NCBI RefSeq assembly: GCF_000374865.1 | Contig: NZ_KB895463.1 | Span: forward strand, 62,001 to 126,000 | Direction of reading: 5' to 3' | Length of the DNA stretch: 64,000 nucleotides | Source of the DNA: Arthrobacter sp. 135MFCol5.1 | GTDB lineage: Bacteria > Actinomycetota > Actinomycetes > Actinomycetales > Micrococcaceae | In this document: positions 37,363 to 46,120 of the stretch, in pieces | How positions within the stretch are numbered: position 1 is the stretch's first letter | How the letters are laid out: each line of letters begins with the position of its first letter | The notes under the pieces: generated by a model | Seen by the model: only the letters and a program-made list of their open reading frames with translations | What the model was told of the DNA's origin: nothing | The model's database searches: none | Made by a program: the position numbers and the translations under genes

Positions 37363-39026
37363 AGACCGCGCGCGAGAACCTGCTGCGACGCGGGGCAAGG
37401 AACCCACGGACATCCGTTGCCATAGCGGCAGCGGCCGCAGTCTCCCTGGTGGCGACCACCACCGTCACCACGGCGGCATGGGTGGACAACGAATGGGCCG
37501 GCGGTTCTGTCGGCGTTGGTTCCCCGGGGGACTGTTCCACCAACACCCTTTTCAGCGGCCAGGCGTCCGCAACCCAGCTTTCCGGCAGGGTACTAGGAAC
37601 GGACCTCAATTCCATCGCGGGAGTTGAAGGCCTCACCGTCACCAACGCCGGCGGCGCAGCGTCGCCGCAGCCGCTGTCGGCTACTCCGGTGACGGGGATT
37701 CCGGACGCCTTTATCAGCAAGCTGCCTGTCACGGCCCTGGGGACCAACCCTGTGACCGTGGGCCTGGGCCTCGGCGTTCCGGTAGGAGGCCTGGGCACGT
37801 ACACGCAGTGGGCGCAGGTGCAGGACAGTGGACAAACCCGCGCCGCCGCCGGACTGGTCACCGACCAGTCCGGGGCTGTCGACGTGGGCGGAACGGCCAC
37901 TGGAGCTGCCACCTCACCCCAGTCGGCCACCGTCAGGCTGGACAACCTTGTTCCCGCGTCACTGGCCGGGGTGACACTGGACATAGGTGCTGTGGCGTCG
38001 TCCGCGTCCGTCCAGAGATGCGACCTGATCAACGGCTGGCCGACGCTGGCGGCAAACCCTGCCGTCACGCGGGAGTACGGCGTCGCCAGCCTGAACCTGG
38101 GCACGAATGTGCCTGCAGCCGGATCAATCATTAGCACCACGAACGCCGCGCTCGGCAGCATCCCCGCACCGCAGGCCCTGCAGCAAAACCTCATCAGTGC
38201 ACTGGGTCAAGCCGTTCAGAACGCGCTGGCGCCTCTGGGCCTGGTTAAGACCACCACATCAGCCGACGTGGGAGCCGTGAATCTCGATGAAGTCCGGAAG
38301 GTGCTTACCCAACCCCAGGCACGAGGTGCTGTCACTCTCAACCTTGGCGCGGGCCGCCTCAACGTGGATCTGGCCAAGCTTCCGGGAAAGGATCCGCTCG
38401 CTAACGGGCGGGACGCTAACACGCCGGTGTTCCTGACGGAGGCGGACATAACGCAATTGCAGGCGGACGCGCGGGCTCTGCTGGCACAGATCACCACGCA
38501 CCTGCGGACGGCTGTTGATGCCGTGATCGCGTCTGCGACTGTCACGGCGAGCGTTGAGGTCCCGCTCACTGGCGTTTCGTTGGGCAGCACCAGGATTGAG
38601 ATCGCCGGAAGCGTGGGGCAATTCAGGGCAGGGACCGTTCAACCAACCGTCATTCCCTTGGGGCTAAACCTAAGCTCACCGTTGACGTCACTGCTGGTGA
38701 ACGGGGTTGTGTCTGCCGTCACCAACTCCGTTGCGGTGCCACTGGACACGGTGGTGTCCAACCTGGAGGCAACGCTGGCCCCAATCGTCGCAGGCGCGCT
38801 TACCGATGCCGGAACTGTCGTGACGGCGTTCGGCTCCCTTGTTTCCATCCACGTCAACGTCCAGCCTGACAAGCCGTGGCAGGGCGTAAAACCAGGCGAC
38901 GTCTCAGCGCGAGCCGGTGAATATAAAGTTTCTGCCGTCCGCGTTGGCCTGATTAATCAGCCCGGACTATTGACCCTTTACCTGGGTACTTCTGCCGCCG
39001 GAGCGGTTAGTTATCGATCGTCATAA
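37359..39026 (+). CDS. Choice-of-anchor G-like secreted protein with SipW-type signal
   Basis: A 555-residue secreted protein. The N-terminal signal region ends in TTAAWVDNEWAGG, sharing AAWxDNEW with the product at 35296, so both are likely cleaved by the same peptidase. The mature region is Ala/Val/Thr-rich and repetitive, resembling the choice-of-anchor G group; no catalytic motif is seen. The GTG start follows a GGAGG-rich stretch and overlaps the upstream stop. I read it as a structural cell-surface protein; the function is inferred from the locus. Confidence 0.72.
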   Translation: MKTARENLLRRGARNPRTSVAIAAAAAVSLVATTTVTTAAWVDNEWAGGSVGVGSPGDCSTNTLFSGQASATQLSGRVLGTDLNSIAGVEGLTVTNAGGAASPQPLSATPVTGIPDAFISKLPVTALGTNPVTVGLGLGVPVGGLGTYTQWAQVQDSGQTRAAAGLVTDQSGAVDVGGTATGAATSPQSATVRLDNLVPASLAGVTLDIGAVASSASVQRCDLINGWPTLAANPAVTREYGVASLNLGTNVPAAGSIISTTNAALGSIPAPQALQQNLISALGQAVQNALAPLGLVKTTTSADVGAVNLDEVRKVLTQPQARGAVTLNLGAGRLNVDLAKLPGKDPLANGRDANTPVFLTEADITQLQADARALLAQITTHLRTAVDAVIASATVTASVEVPLTGVSLGSTRIEIAGSVGQFRAGTVQPTVIPLGLNLSSPLTSLLVNGVVSAVTNSVAVPLDTVVSNLEATLAPIVAGALTDAGTVVTAFGSLVSIHVNVQPDKPWQGVKPGDVSARAGEYKVSAVRVGLINQPGLLTLYLGTSAAGAVSYRSS

Positions 39027-39111
39027 TTTTCTACTCCAGCACGAGGAACTTTTTCGACTTTCCAACCGTTATTGGCGTTGGTGTGCGGTACGTTCCAGCA
39101 TTAAATGCAAG

Positions 39112-39152
39112 CTGTCAAATTAATTGACAGAATTTCACATTATTGCTTGTAT
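39112..39152 (+). promoter_or_regulatory. Promoter with overlapping inverted repeat, M14 peptidase gene
   Basis: TTGACA (39124-39129) and TTGTAT (39147-39152) are 17 bases apart, a near-consensus sigma-70 promoter. The inverted repeat CTGTCAA-ATTAA-TTGACAG (39112-39130) overlaps the -35 and could bind a repressor. The start codon lies at 39222. Confidence 0.7.
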
Positions 39153-39221
39153 TTTGTCACAGCCCGCGATGGGGGACATGGCGGCTGGAACCACTCAATG
39201 CACTCGAAAGAGGTACCGCAC

Positions 39222-40283
39222 GTGAAAAAATCCCTGGCTGCTTTCAAGGCCCTTACGGCAGCAGGCGCCCTGTCGCTCGCTGTCGTCGCCGCACCCGCGC
39301 CGGCCCTGGCAGTTGGCGAAGGCCCCAACTACGGCGGCAACGGCCAGATCACCACAAGCAAGCTGGCTACGTACAGTCAGATGGTCTCCTTCCTTAAGGA
39401 CCAGGACGCCAAGCAACCGGCCATGGAGCTGGAAGTGATCGGCCAGACGGTCAAGGGCCGCGATATCCACCTGGTCAAATACATCTCTGACCCGGCCAAA
39501 CCCACCATCCTCTACCTGACCCAGCAGCATGGCAACGAACAGCTCACCACCGAGGGCGCCATGGAGTTCATCAAGCACTTGGGCACCGGCAAGTCGTCCG
39601 GCATCCTGGACGGCGTCAATATCCTGATCGTGCCCATGCTCAATGCCGATGGCGCCATGGGGGACGTGAATTTTTCCTTGGACGACTACCTCGCCAAAGG
39701 CGACCGCCACCTGACGCGTTACAACGCGGAGGGCGTGGACCTGAACCGGGACCACGTGGCCAAGGTCCAGCCGGAGACCCAGGCCCTGCACAGCAACGTG
39801 ATGCGCAAGTACCGCGTCGATTACATGATCGACCTGCACCACCAGGGCACCCGCGCTGAACGCGACGGCAAGCTGGTGTCCGGGTCAATCCTGTACCCCA
39901 CCACCCCGAACGCCGATCCCGCCGTCGTCGAGAAATCCAAGCGGCTCGGCGCCGTGGTCTTCAACAACGTGGACTCCACCGGCTGGGGCCACCTGGGCAA
40001 GTACCAGGGCGGCAGTGCGGAGACCATCAGCCGCAACGGCATCTCCGTGGAATACGGAATTGCCACCCTGCTTTTCGAGATGCGCGGCATGTCCGACCAT
40101 TACCTGGACGGCTACGCGCTGGGGCAGCGGAGCAACGGCTACCTGATCAAGCAGACGGTCACCACCCTGACCTCCACCGCCGCGGCGATCGCGGACGGTT
40201 CCATTGCCGACGCCGACACCTCCTTCTGGGACACTCTCGCCGAACAGACGTCCCGGCCGGCCGGGGAAGCCGAGGACGAGTAA
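39222..40283 (+). CDS. Secreted M14-family zinc carboxypeptidase
   Basis: A 353-residue exported peptidase with a Sec signal peptide (about 1-30, ALAVGEG cleavage region). Zinc ligands are His103 and Glu106 in QQHGNEQL and His206 in [20 protein letters not shown] and GVDLNRDH are typical of the family, and ATLLFEMRG probably holds the catalytic Glu. It trims C-terminal residues from peptides outside the cell. GTG 39222 is preceded by AAAGAGG at eight bases; ATG 39198 is a less supported alternative. Confidence 0.88.
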   Translation: MKKSLAAFKALTAAGALSLAVVAAPAPALAVGEGPNYGGNGQITTSKLATYSQMVSFLKDQDAKQPAMELEVIGQTVKGRDIHLVKYISDPAKPTILYLTQQHGNEQLTTEGAMEFIKHLGTGKSSGILDGVNILIVPMLNADGAMGDVNFSLDDYLAKGDRHLTRYNAEGVDLNRDHVAKVQPETQALHSNVMRKYRVDYMIDLHHQGTRAERDGKLVSGSILYPTTPNADPAVVEKSKRLGAVVFNNVDSTGWGHLGKYQGGSAETISRNGISVEYGIATLLFEMRGMSDHYLDGYALGQRSNGYLIKQTVTTLTSTAAAIADGSIADADTSFWDTLAEQTSRPAGEAEDE

Positions 40284-40290
40284 GGGACCA

Positions 40291-40326
40291 GGCCCGCCGC
40301 AGTCCCTTGCGGGGCCGCGGCGGGCC
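40291..40326. terminator. GC-rich hairpin after the carboxypeptidase gene
   Basis: Arms GGCCCGCCGC (40291-40300) and GCGGCGGGCC (40317-40326) pair with an inner stem. There is no T-run, so factor-dependent termination is likely. Confidence 0.5.
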
Positions 40327-40512
40327 CATCGAGTGGACAAAGTGCCTGATCCGCTAAACTTGGGTGGTAAGAGCCCCGGAACTCTTGCATCGCTGAGCCG
40401 CCCCGCGGTCCGGCGACGGCCGGTCTGTTCGGGGCATTCTCATGAACGGCGCTGCGCAGGTCCGCTCCCCGCGGCCGGACCCGGGCAGCCCGAACGAATG
40501 GGGGAGGATCCC

Positions 40513-41802
40513 ATGCCAGCAATTGTGATCGTAGGAGCCCAGTGGGGCGACGAAGGAAAAGGCAAGGCCACCGACCTTCTGGGCGGCCGTGTTGACTACG
40601 TCGTCAAGCCCAACGGCGGGAACAACGCCGGGCACACCGTCGTCGTAGGCGGTGAAAAGTACGAACTCAAACTGCTGCCCGCAGGCATTCTCAGCCCCAA
40701 CGCGGTGCCCATCATCGGCAATGGCTGCGTGGTGAACCTCGAAGCCCTTTTCCAGGAGATCGACGGACTCCAGGCCCGCGGCGCCGATACCTCGCGGCTC
40801 CGCGTGTCCGCCAACGCCCACCTGGTGGCCCCCTACCACCAGGTGCTGGACAAGGTGACCGAACGTTTCCTCGGCAGCCGCGCCATCGGAACCACCGGCC
40901 GCGGCATTGGCCCCGCCTACATGGACAAGGTGGCCAGGCTGGGCATCCGTGTCCAGGACGTCTTCGACGAATCCATCCTCCGCCAGAAGGTGGAAGGCTC
41001 GCTGCGCCAGAAGAACGAGCTCCTGGTCAAGGTCTACAACCGCCGCAGCGTTGTGGTGGACGAGATCGTTGATTACTTCCTGTCCTTTGCCGACCGCCTC
41101 CGCCCGCTGGTCATCGACAGCACCCTGGTCCTTAACACCGCCCTGGACGAGGGCAAGGTGGTCCTGATGGAGGGCGGCCAGGCCACGTTCCTGGACGTGG
41201 ACCACGGCACCTACCCATTCGTGACCTCCTCCAACCCCACCGCCGGCGGCGCGTCCGTGGGCTCGGGCATCGGCCCTACCCGGATCTCCCGCTCGATCGG
41301 CATCATCAAGGCCTACACCACCCGCGTTGGGGCCGGACCGTTCCCCACCGAGCTCTTCGACGAGATGGGGATGTACCTGCAGAAGACCGGCGGTGAGTTC
41401 GGCGTCAATACCGGCCGCCCGCGCCGCTGCGGCTGGTACGACGCCGTCCTGGCCCGCCACGCCTCCCGCGTGAACGGCTTCACGGACTACTTCGTCACCA
41501 AGCTGGACGTGCTCACCGGCATCGAGCAGATCCCTGTGTGCGTGGCCTACGACGTGGACGGCGTCCGCCACGATGAGATGCCCATGACGCAGACCGAGTT
41601 CCACCACGCCAAGCCCATCTTCGAATACTTCGAGGGCTGGACCGAGGACATCACCGGCGCCCGCACCCTCGCGGACCTCCCGGAAAACGCCAGGAACTAC
41701 GTGCTGGCGCTGGAGAAGCTGTCCGGCACCCGGTTCTCCGCTATTGGCGTTGGCCCGGACCGGGACCAGACCATCGTGGTGAACGACCTCATCAACGACT
41801 GA
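40513..41802 (+). CDS. purA: Adenylosuccinate synthetase
   Basis: A 429-residue enzyme of AMP synthesis that joins IMP and aspartate using GTP. The N-terminal P-loop is [16 protein letters not shown] with the catalytic Asp and His (NNAGHTVVV) in place; [13 protein letters not shown] and [14 protein letters not shown] follow. GGGGAGG is next to ATG 40513. The frame is open far upstream to 40204, but the family start is unambiguous. Confidence 0.95.
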   Translation: MPAIVIVGAQWGDEGKGKATDLLGGRVDYVVKPNGGNNAGHTVVVGGEKYELKLLPAGILSPNAVPIIGNGCVVNLEALFQEIDGLQARGADTSRLRVSANAHLVAPYHQVLDKVTERFLGSRAIGTTGRGIGPAYMDKVARLGIRVQDVFDESILRQKVEGSLRQKNELLVKVYNRRSVVVDEIVDYFLSFADRLRPLVIDSTLVLNTALDEGKVVLMEGGQATFLDVDHGTYPFVTSSNPTAGGASVGSGIGPTRISRSIGIIKAYTTRVGAGPFPTELFDEMGMYLQKTGGEFGVNTGRPRRCGWYDAVLARHASRVNGFTDYFVTKLDVLTGIEQIPVCVAYDVDGVRHDEMPMTQTEFHHAKPIFEYFEGWTEDITGARTLADLPENARNYVLALEKLSGTRFSAIGVGPDRDQTIVVNDLIND

Positions 41803-41830
41803 CACGTCCCTCCGGAATACGGTAGACGAC

Positions 41831-41866
41831 GGCGGCGGGCCACCCATTGTGGGTGGGCCGCCGCCG
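41831..41866 (+). terminator. Terminator hairpin of purA
   Basis: Arms 41831-41846 and 41850-41865 pair with a single mismatch and a TTG loop, 28 bases beyond the purA stop; a short T3 follows. Confidence 0.7.
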
Positions 41867-42060
41867 GCGTTTGGGGGCGTGGGCAGTAATTTACACAGGC
41901 TTAACGCAGCTGGTCTTGTACCCCTGCAGCCGCGGCGGCCAGACTCGTTAACACCATTTGAACTGATCAGCGGACGGTCCCACTATGCGTTTGGCGGTGC
42001 AGGGATGCACCCAGCGAAGAGCCGTCGCCGGTCGAAAACACCAGACCGGAAGGACATGCC

Positions 42061-42426
42061 GTGGCAGGAAACATTGAAGTCTTTCTTGATCCGGAGCTGC
42101 TCTACAGGTTCCGGCTGCTGGGGCCCGATGGGTCGGTCATGGCCGTCTCGCAAGGATTCGAGGACAAGGCGGCGGTAGCTGCCGGTATCGCGGCCGTTCG
42201 TGAATGTGCGGGGACGGGCCTGGTCACCGATCTCAGCCCCGCCGGGGCAGTCTCCCGTCCCGCCGCTGTACCCGCTGCCGCCGGCGTCGCAGCTCCTGGC
42301 GACCTGCCCGTCGTCGTACCGGCGTGTGATGACCGGCGGCTGCCGGTGAGGCTGCACGCCTATGCATTGGCGAAAACAACGCGCAGGCAGGCCGCGCCGC
42401 GTTGGGCCAGCGCAGCTACCCGTTGA
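42061..42426 (+). CDS. YegP-like DUF1508 domain protein
   Basis: A 121-residue protein. The N-terminal 50 residues (YRFRLLGPDGSVMAVSQGFEDKA, then GIAAVRECA) match the YegP/DUF1508 fold; the rest is Ala/Pro-rich with a basic C-terminus. GGAAGGA precedes the GTG start. Function unknown. The region between purA and this gene (41866-42060) has no other gene. Confidence 0.75.
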   Translation: MAGNIEVFLDPELLYRFRLLGPDGSVMAVSQGFEDKAAVAAGIAAVRECAGTGLVTDLSPAGAVSRPAAVPAAAGVAAPGDLPVVVPACDDRRLPVRLHAYALAKTTRRQAAPRWASAATR

Positions 42427-42438
42427 GGACGGGATGAA

Positions 42439-42550
42439 TAAAATCAAAAAAACTTTCACAAGGGCGTAACCCTTCGGGGGTCCGCAGCGATTACCCCTGT
42501 GAAGTGCCGGTCTGGAACCTGTCCCCCATCACGTTCCAGGCCGGCTCTTT
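42439..42550 (+). ncRNA. Candidate small RNA or structured leader
   Basis: An A-rich stretch with TAAAAT (42439-42444) is followed by imperfect complementary blocks (TTTCACAAGGGCGTAA with TTACCCCTGTGAAG) and a CCC-TTCG-GGG tetraloop hairpin, ending in an intrinsic terminator at 42507-42550. Length is about 100 bases, with no convincing frame and no clear -35. It could instead be the 3' end of the upstream transcript. Confidence 0.35.
42507..42550 (+). terminator. Intrinsic terminator
   Basis: CCGGTCTGGAAC (42507-42518) pairs with GTTCCAGGCCGG (42533-42544), one G-U pair, followed by CTCTTTT. Confidence 0.75.
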
Positions 42551-42697
42551 TGATCTCTTGGCAAGGCCGCACGCGGACGGAGTTCCGTGGCGCTCACCGG
42601 TCGGGAAGGTTACTGAAGGGTAAAGTAGGACCAGCGTTCCGGAATCCCGTGAGACGCTTCCCTTGCCGACGCCCTTTTGATTGAAAGCTCCACGTCA

Positions 42698-43249
42698 GTG
42701 ACCGATGCACAGACAGATGCGGCCCCGGACCACGCCGTCCCCGGGCCTGCTGCCTTCAGCCTCGTCTACAAAACGTACGCATCACAAGTCCTGGGCTATC
42801 TTGCCGCCCGGGGAGTCGACGATCCGGAGGCGGCCATGCAGGAAGTGTTCCTTTCCGTCCTGCCCCGCCTCGACACCGTGCGGGGAGGCGAAGCGGGGCT
42901 GCGGACCTTCATCTTCAGCGTTGCCCATGCCCGGATGGTGGACGATCGCCGGCGCCAAAGCCGTCACCCGGTAAAGCTGCCGTTCGAGCCCCAGCTCGAC
43001 CAGCGCGAAGACACCTCCGCCGAAAAGGAAGCCCTGCGCAACATCTCGCCCGGCGAAGTCCTGGAACTTTTGTCCGGGCTGCCGCAAGACCAGCGCGAAG
43101 CGCTCTCGCTTCGCCTCGTGGCCGGCCTGACCGTGGAACAGGCGGCGGAGGCCATGGACAAGAGCCCCGGGTCCGTGAAGCAGCTCCAGCGCCGCGCGCT
43201 GCTGAAACTCCGGGAGCTGGCGTCAGTGAAGGAGTACCTCGCGCCATGA
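42698..43249 (+). CDS. ECF-type RNA polymerase sigma factor
   Basis: A 183-residue sigma-70 family protein with region 2 (VYKTYASQVLGYLAARGVDDPEAAMQEVF, then LRTFIFSVAHARMVDDRRRQ) and region 4 (LLSGLPQDQREALSLRLVAGLTVEQAAEAM, SVKQLQRRALLKL). GTG 42698 is preferred to TTG 42677 because it lies nearer the domain and follows GAAAG. The following gene overlaps by ATGA and probably encodes its anti-sigma factor. Confidence 0.85.
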   Translation: MTDAQTDAAPDHAVPGPAAFSLVYKTYASQVLGYLAARGVDDPEAAMQEVFLSVLPRLDTVRGGEAGLRTFIFSVAHARMVDDRRRQSRHPVKLPFEPQLDQREDTSAEKEALRNISPGEVLELLSGLPQDQREALSLRLVAGLTVEQAAEAMDKSPGSVKQLQRRALLKLRELASVKEYLAP

Positions 43250-44148
43250 CACAACCATCAGGCAACCTCGTGTCCCTTGTCGACGACATGCTCCGGGACG
43301 CCGGCTGCGGCGATGACCCGGAATTTCGCGACGTCCTGCTTTCGCTCGGTTCGCTGGCTTCGCTGCCCGCTCCGGCACCCAGTGCGGAGCTTGCCGCCTT
43401 GCTGGCACCAGCCGCCGGCACGCCGGTGGCGGGAGGCGCCTTGGAAGACCCTCCTGCCGGGGAGCAGCCCGCCGATGACCTCGCGCGCCGTCGGCGGCGC
43501 CACCGCCCGACCGCCCTGGGCCTGGTCCTGGTGGCCGCAATGGGATTGGGGGTTGGCGGGGTTGCCGCCAGCTCCTCCGCACCCGGAAGTGAAACATTGC
43601 AGCACGTGCTGGCTGACTGGACTCCACCGTGGGGCGCGCCGTCCACCACCAATGCTTCGGCCGCAGGAGGCGGCTACCGGTCCCCGGTCCCCGCCGCCGA
43701 TGGGGAAGTCCCGGGCACGGTTTCGTCACCTTCACCCGCCGCGGCCGCACCCGGCAGAAGCCACGCGACCCGCCTTTTGGAGGACGCTGCCGGAGCGACG
43801 GGCCGTGGGGCCGTGCGAAGCTGCGGCGGAGCTTCCACGCACGACGACGGCGGCAGGCCGGTAGCCTGCGTGCCGGCCCGGCTGGGGGCTGCTTTTCCCG
43901 CCGCGCCGGGAGGCGGGACGGACGGGAACGGCCGCGGCCGGGACGACGGCGGCGTACCACCGGCGGCAGGCGCCACGCCTCCGGGGACGCCGGCAGCAGG
44001 CAAGCCGGACGCGCCCGCGGCGAAGGCTCCGGCAGTGGGCCAGGACGGCCCCGGTGCAGCCACGCCCAAGTCGGCTGATGCGCCGGGACCAGTGGGCCAG
44101 TCGCCGGGCCAGGGCAGCGGCAGGAAGGCTGAATCCCCGGCGAAGTAG
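43246..44148 (+). CDS. Membrane protein, probable anti-sigma factor
   Basis: A 300-residue protein with one membrane helix (about residues 86-108) after an Arg-rich stretch. The N-terminal 80 residues are cytosolic and helical (LVSLVDDMLRDAG) without the usual zinc-binding HxxxCxxC; the 190-residue outside part is extremely Gly/Ala/Pro-rich with two lone cysteines (RSCGG, VACVP). It overlaps the ECF sigma gene by ATGA, the normal sigma/anti-sigma arrangement. The assignment rests on context and topology. Confidence 0.6.
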   Translation: MTQPSGNLVSLVDDMLRDAGCGDDPEFRDVLLSLGSLASLPAPAPSAELAALLAPAAGTPVAGGALEDPPAGEQPADDLARRRRRHRPTALGLVLVAAMGLGVGGVAASSSAPGSETLQHVLADWTPPWGAPSTTNASAAGGGYRSPVPAADGEVPGTVSSPSPAAAAPGRSHATRLLEDAAGATGRGAVRSCGGASTHDDGGRPVACVPARLGAAFPAAPGGGTDGNGRGRDDGGVPPAAGATPPGTPAAGKPDAPAAKAPAVGQDGPGAATPKSADAPGPVGQSPGQGSGRKAESPAK

Positions 44149-44210
44149 TCAGCGGGCGCAGCCGGTGCCTGGCATCAACGGCTCCGGAGAGTGCGGCGTA
44201 GGCTGATCGC

Positions 44211-44636
44211 ATGGGCCACACCAACGATCCCGCAGTCATTGAACGCCTCATGCGCACCAAAGGGCGGTGGGCCATCGTGGGCCTGACCACCAATGAGTGG
44301 CGCGCCGCCTACGATACGTCGCTGTTCATCCGGGACAAGCTCGGCATGGAAATCATCCCCGTCAACCTGCCCGGCGAACCTGTCCATGGCGAGACCGGGT
44401 ACCGCACCCTCGCTGACATTCCGGCGGAAAAGCGGCCTATCGACGTCGTGGACTGCTTCGTGAACTCGCAGCGGGTGGGTGACGTGGTGGACCAGGCCAT
44501 CGCCACCGGCGCCAAAGCCGTATGGCTGCAGCTGGGGGTGATCGACGAAGCCGCCGCGGAACGCGCCAAGGCGGCGGGCCTGGACGTGGTGATGAACGCC
44601 TGTCCGGCCCAATGGGCCTGGAAGTACAACCTCTAG
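44211..44636 (+). CDS. CoA-binding domain protein
   Basis: A 141-residue Rossmann-fold protein. RWAIVGLTTNEWRAAYDTSL near the N-terminus, IPVNLPGEPVHGETGYRTLADIP and KAVWLQLGVIDEAAAERAKAAGLDVVMNACP match the CoA_binding family (YccU-like). The partner metabolite is unknown. Its stop overlaps that of the convergent oxygenase by CTAG. Confidence 0.88.
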   Translation: MGHTNDPAVIERLMRTKGRWAIVGLTTNEWRAAYDTSLFIRDKLGMEIIPVNLPGEPVHGETGYRTLADIPAEKRPIDVVDCFVNSQRVGDVVDQAIATGAKAVWLQLGVIDEAAAERAKAAGLDVVMNACPAQWAWKYNL

Positions 44637-45661
44637 CGCTTCATCAGCTCCGGATAGTGCCGCTCGGTGACGTCCGGATGGGCGCGCATGCGTCCTTTGA
44701 GCATGTTCATGCCAAAGGACGCCAACAGGGGGTTGGCGGGATCATCAGTGATGCCCCGTGCCGCGGCCTTCAGCTCCGGAGCCAGGGGGACCGGCTGGAT
44801 CACCGCGTCCAGCCGGGGCGACCAGAAGAACGGTACCGAGTAGCGGTCGACGCCAGGAGGCGGCGCCTGGACCCGGTGGATGGTGGCCGCAAGGTACCCC
44901 TCGGTGGCTACCTCCAGCATCTCGCCCAGGTTCACCACCAGGGCCCCCGGCAGCGGTTCCACCGGCAGCCAGCGGCTGGTACCAGGGGGCAGCACTTCAA
45001 GGCCGCCCACATTGTCCTGCAGCAACAGGGTTACGAAGCCGTAGTCGGCATGCGAGCCCACGCCCTGGTCGCCGGCGGATTCCACCACACCGCCCACGTA
45101 GTGCACCAGCTTGCCCATCCAGGCGGGAGCATCGCGGAATGGTTCGTCGAAGTAGTCTTCGGGAAGTTGCAGCGAAACGGCAATGGCCCTGAGCAGTTCC
45201 ATGCCCACACCGGACATCAGCGCGGCCCACTCCATGGCGGCCGGCCGGAGTTCGGGGAACGCCTCTCCGGGCCAGAGATTGGGGCCCTGTAAAAGCCAGT
45301 ACGGCTGGTCTGCCGGAACCTCCGGAACCGGCTCGCGGTCCGGCGAATAATCGATCTGTTCCCGGGCGTCCGCGCGCCCCTGGGTGACTTCGGTACCCAT
45401 CCGCGTGTAGCCGCGGAAGTGCGGTGACAAACGGTTGTCCAGCTTCATCCGTTCGTCCAGCGGCAGGTTGAAGAAACGCCGGATGATGTCCAGAAGCTGT
45501 TCGGCCTGCCCTGGCCTGCCCCCGTATCCCGTGATTTGGAAGAACCCGACATTGTGGGTGGCGTGCCGCAGTTGTTCGATGAATTCCGGGCTGAAAGAGC
45601 CGTCCGCCTGCCGTGCGGAATGCAGGTCCAGAACAGGTATGGGGCCCTGGTCGAGTGACAT
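44633..45661 (-). CDS. Isopenicillin N synthase-like 2-oxoglutarate/Fe(II) oxygenase
   Basis: A 342-residue oxygenase. The N-terminal DIOX_N region IPVLDLHSARQ and FFQITGYG precede the Fe(II) site: HADYGFVTLLLQD gives the His-x-Asp and VVNLGEMLEVATEGYLAATIHRV the second His; RYSVPFFW ends with the Arg/Ser that bind 2-oxoglutarate. It probably hydroxylates or oxidises a small molecule; the substrate is unknown. It lies alone on this strand. Confidence 0.88.
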   Translation of the reverse strand: MSLDQGPIPVLDLHSARQADGSFSPEFIEQLRHATHNVGFFQITGYGGRPGQAEQLLDIIRRFFNLPLDERMKLDNRLSPHFRGYTRMGTEVTQGRADAREQIDYSPDREPVPEVPADQPYWLLQGPNLWPGEAFPELRPAAMEWAALMSGVGMELLRAIAVSLQLPEDYFDEPFRDAPAWMGKLVHYVGGVVESAGDQGVGSHADYGFVTLLLQDNVGGLEVLPPGTSRWLPVEPLPGALVVNLGEMLEVATEGYLAATIHRVQAPPPGVDRYSVPFFWSPRLDAVIQPVPLAPELKAAARGITDDPANPLLASFGMNMLKGRMRAHPDVTERHYPELMKR

Positions 45662-45706
45662 GCTCGCAGACTAGCACCGCGCAGTCCGGCTTTATAGGCT
45701 TCCTTC

Positions 45707-46120
45707 ATGGACCCAACTGAGCTGAGGACGATCTGCCTTTCGTTCCCGGGAGTATATGAGGATTTTCCGTTCGGACCGGAAACCTCAGTCTTCAAGGTCC
45801 GTGCCCATATCGCCGGGGGCGCCCGGCACGAGGCCAAGTTGTTCGCCGTGTCCACCATGGACGAGCGCGACTTTTCGGTGAGCCTGAAGTGTGAACCGGC
45901 GCTGGCGGTACAGTTGCGCGCAGTGCACCCGGAGATTACCGGTGCGTGGCATATGAACAAGACCCATTGGAACGGGGTGCGCCTTGATGGCAACCTGCCG
46001 GCAGCGATGATCCGGGACATGATGGAGGATTCCTATGACCTGGTGGTGGCCGGCCTGAGCCGGAAGCAGCAGGAGCAACTGGGGTGGGCGCGCCTCGAAA
46101 GGGCCGGAAGCGATGATTGA
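45707..46120 (+). CDS. MmcQ/YjbR family protein
   Basis: A 137-residue protein with SFPGVYEDFPFGPETSVFKV at the start, FSVSLKCEPALAVQLRAVHP and WHMNKTHWNGVRLDG, features of the MmcQ/YjbR (DNA-binding double wing) family. It is divergent from the oxygenase by 45 bases and overlaps the next gene by eight bases. Biochemical role unknown. Confidence 0.85.
   Translation: MDPTELRTICLSFPGVYEDFPFGPETSVFKVRAHIAGGARHEAKLFAVSTMDERDFSVSLKCEPALAVQLRAVHPEITGAWHMNKTHWNGVRLDGNLPAAMIRDMMEDSYDLVVAGLSRKQQEQLGWARLERAGSDD

Noticed and set aside
40354..41847. A 497-codon open frame opposite purA
   Set aside because: Same reason: antisense to a complete core gene, with a low-complexity product.
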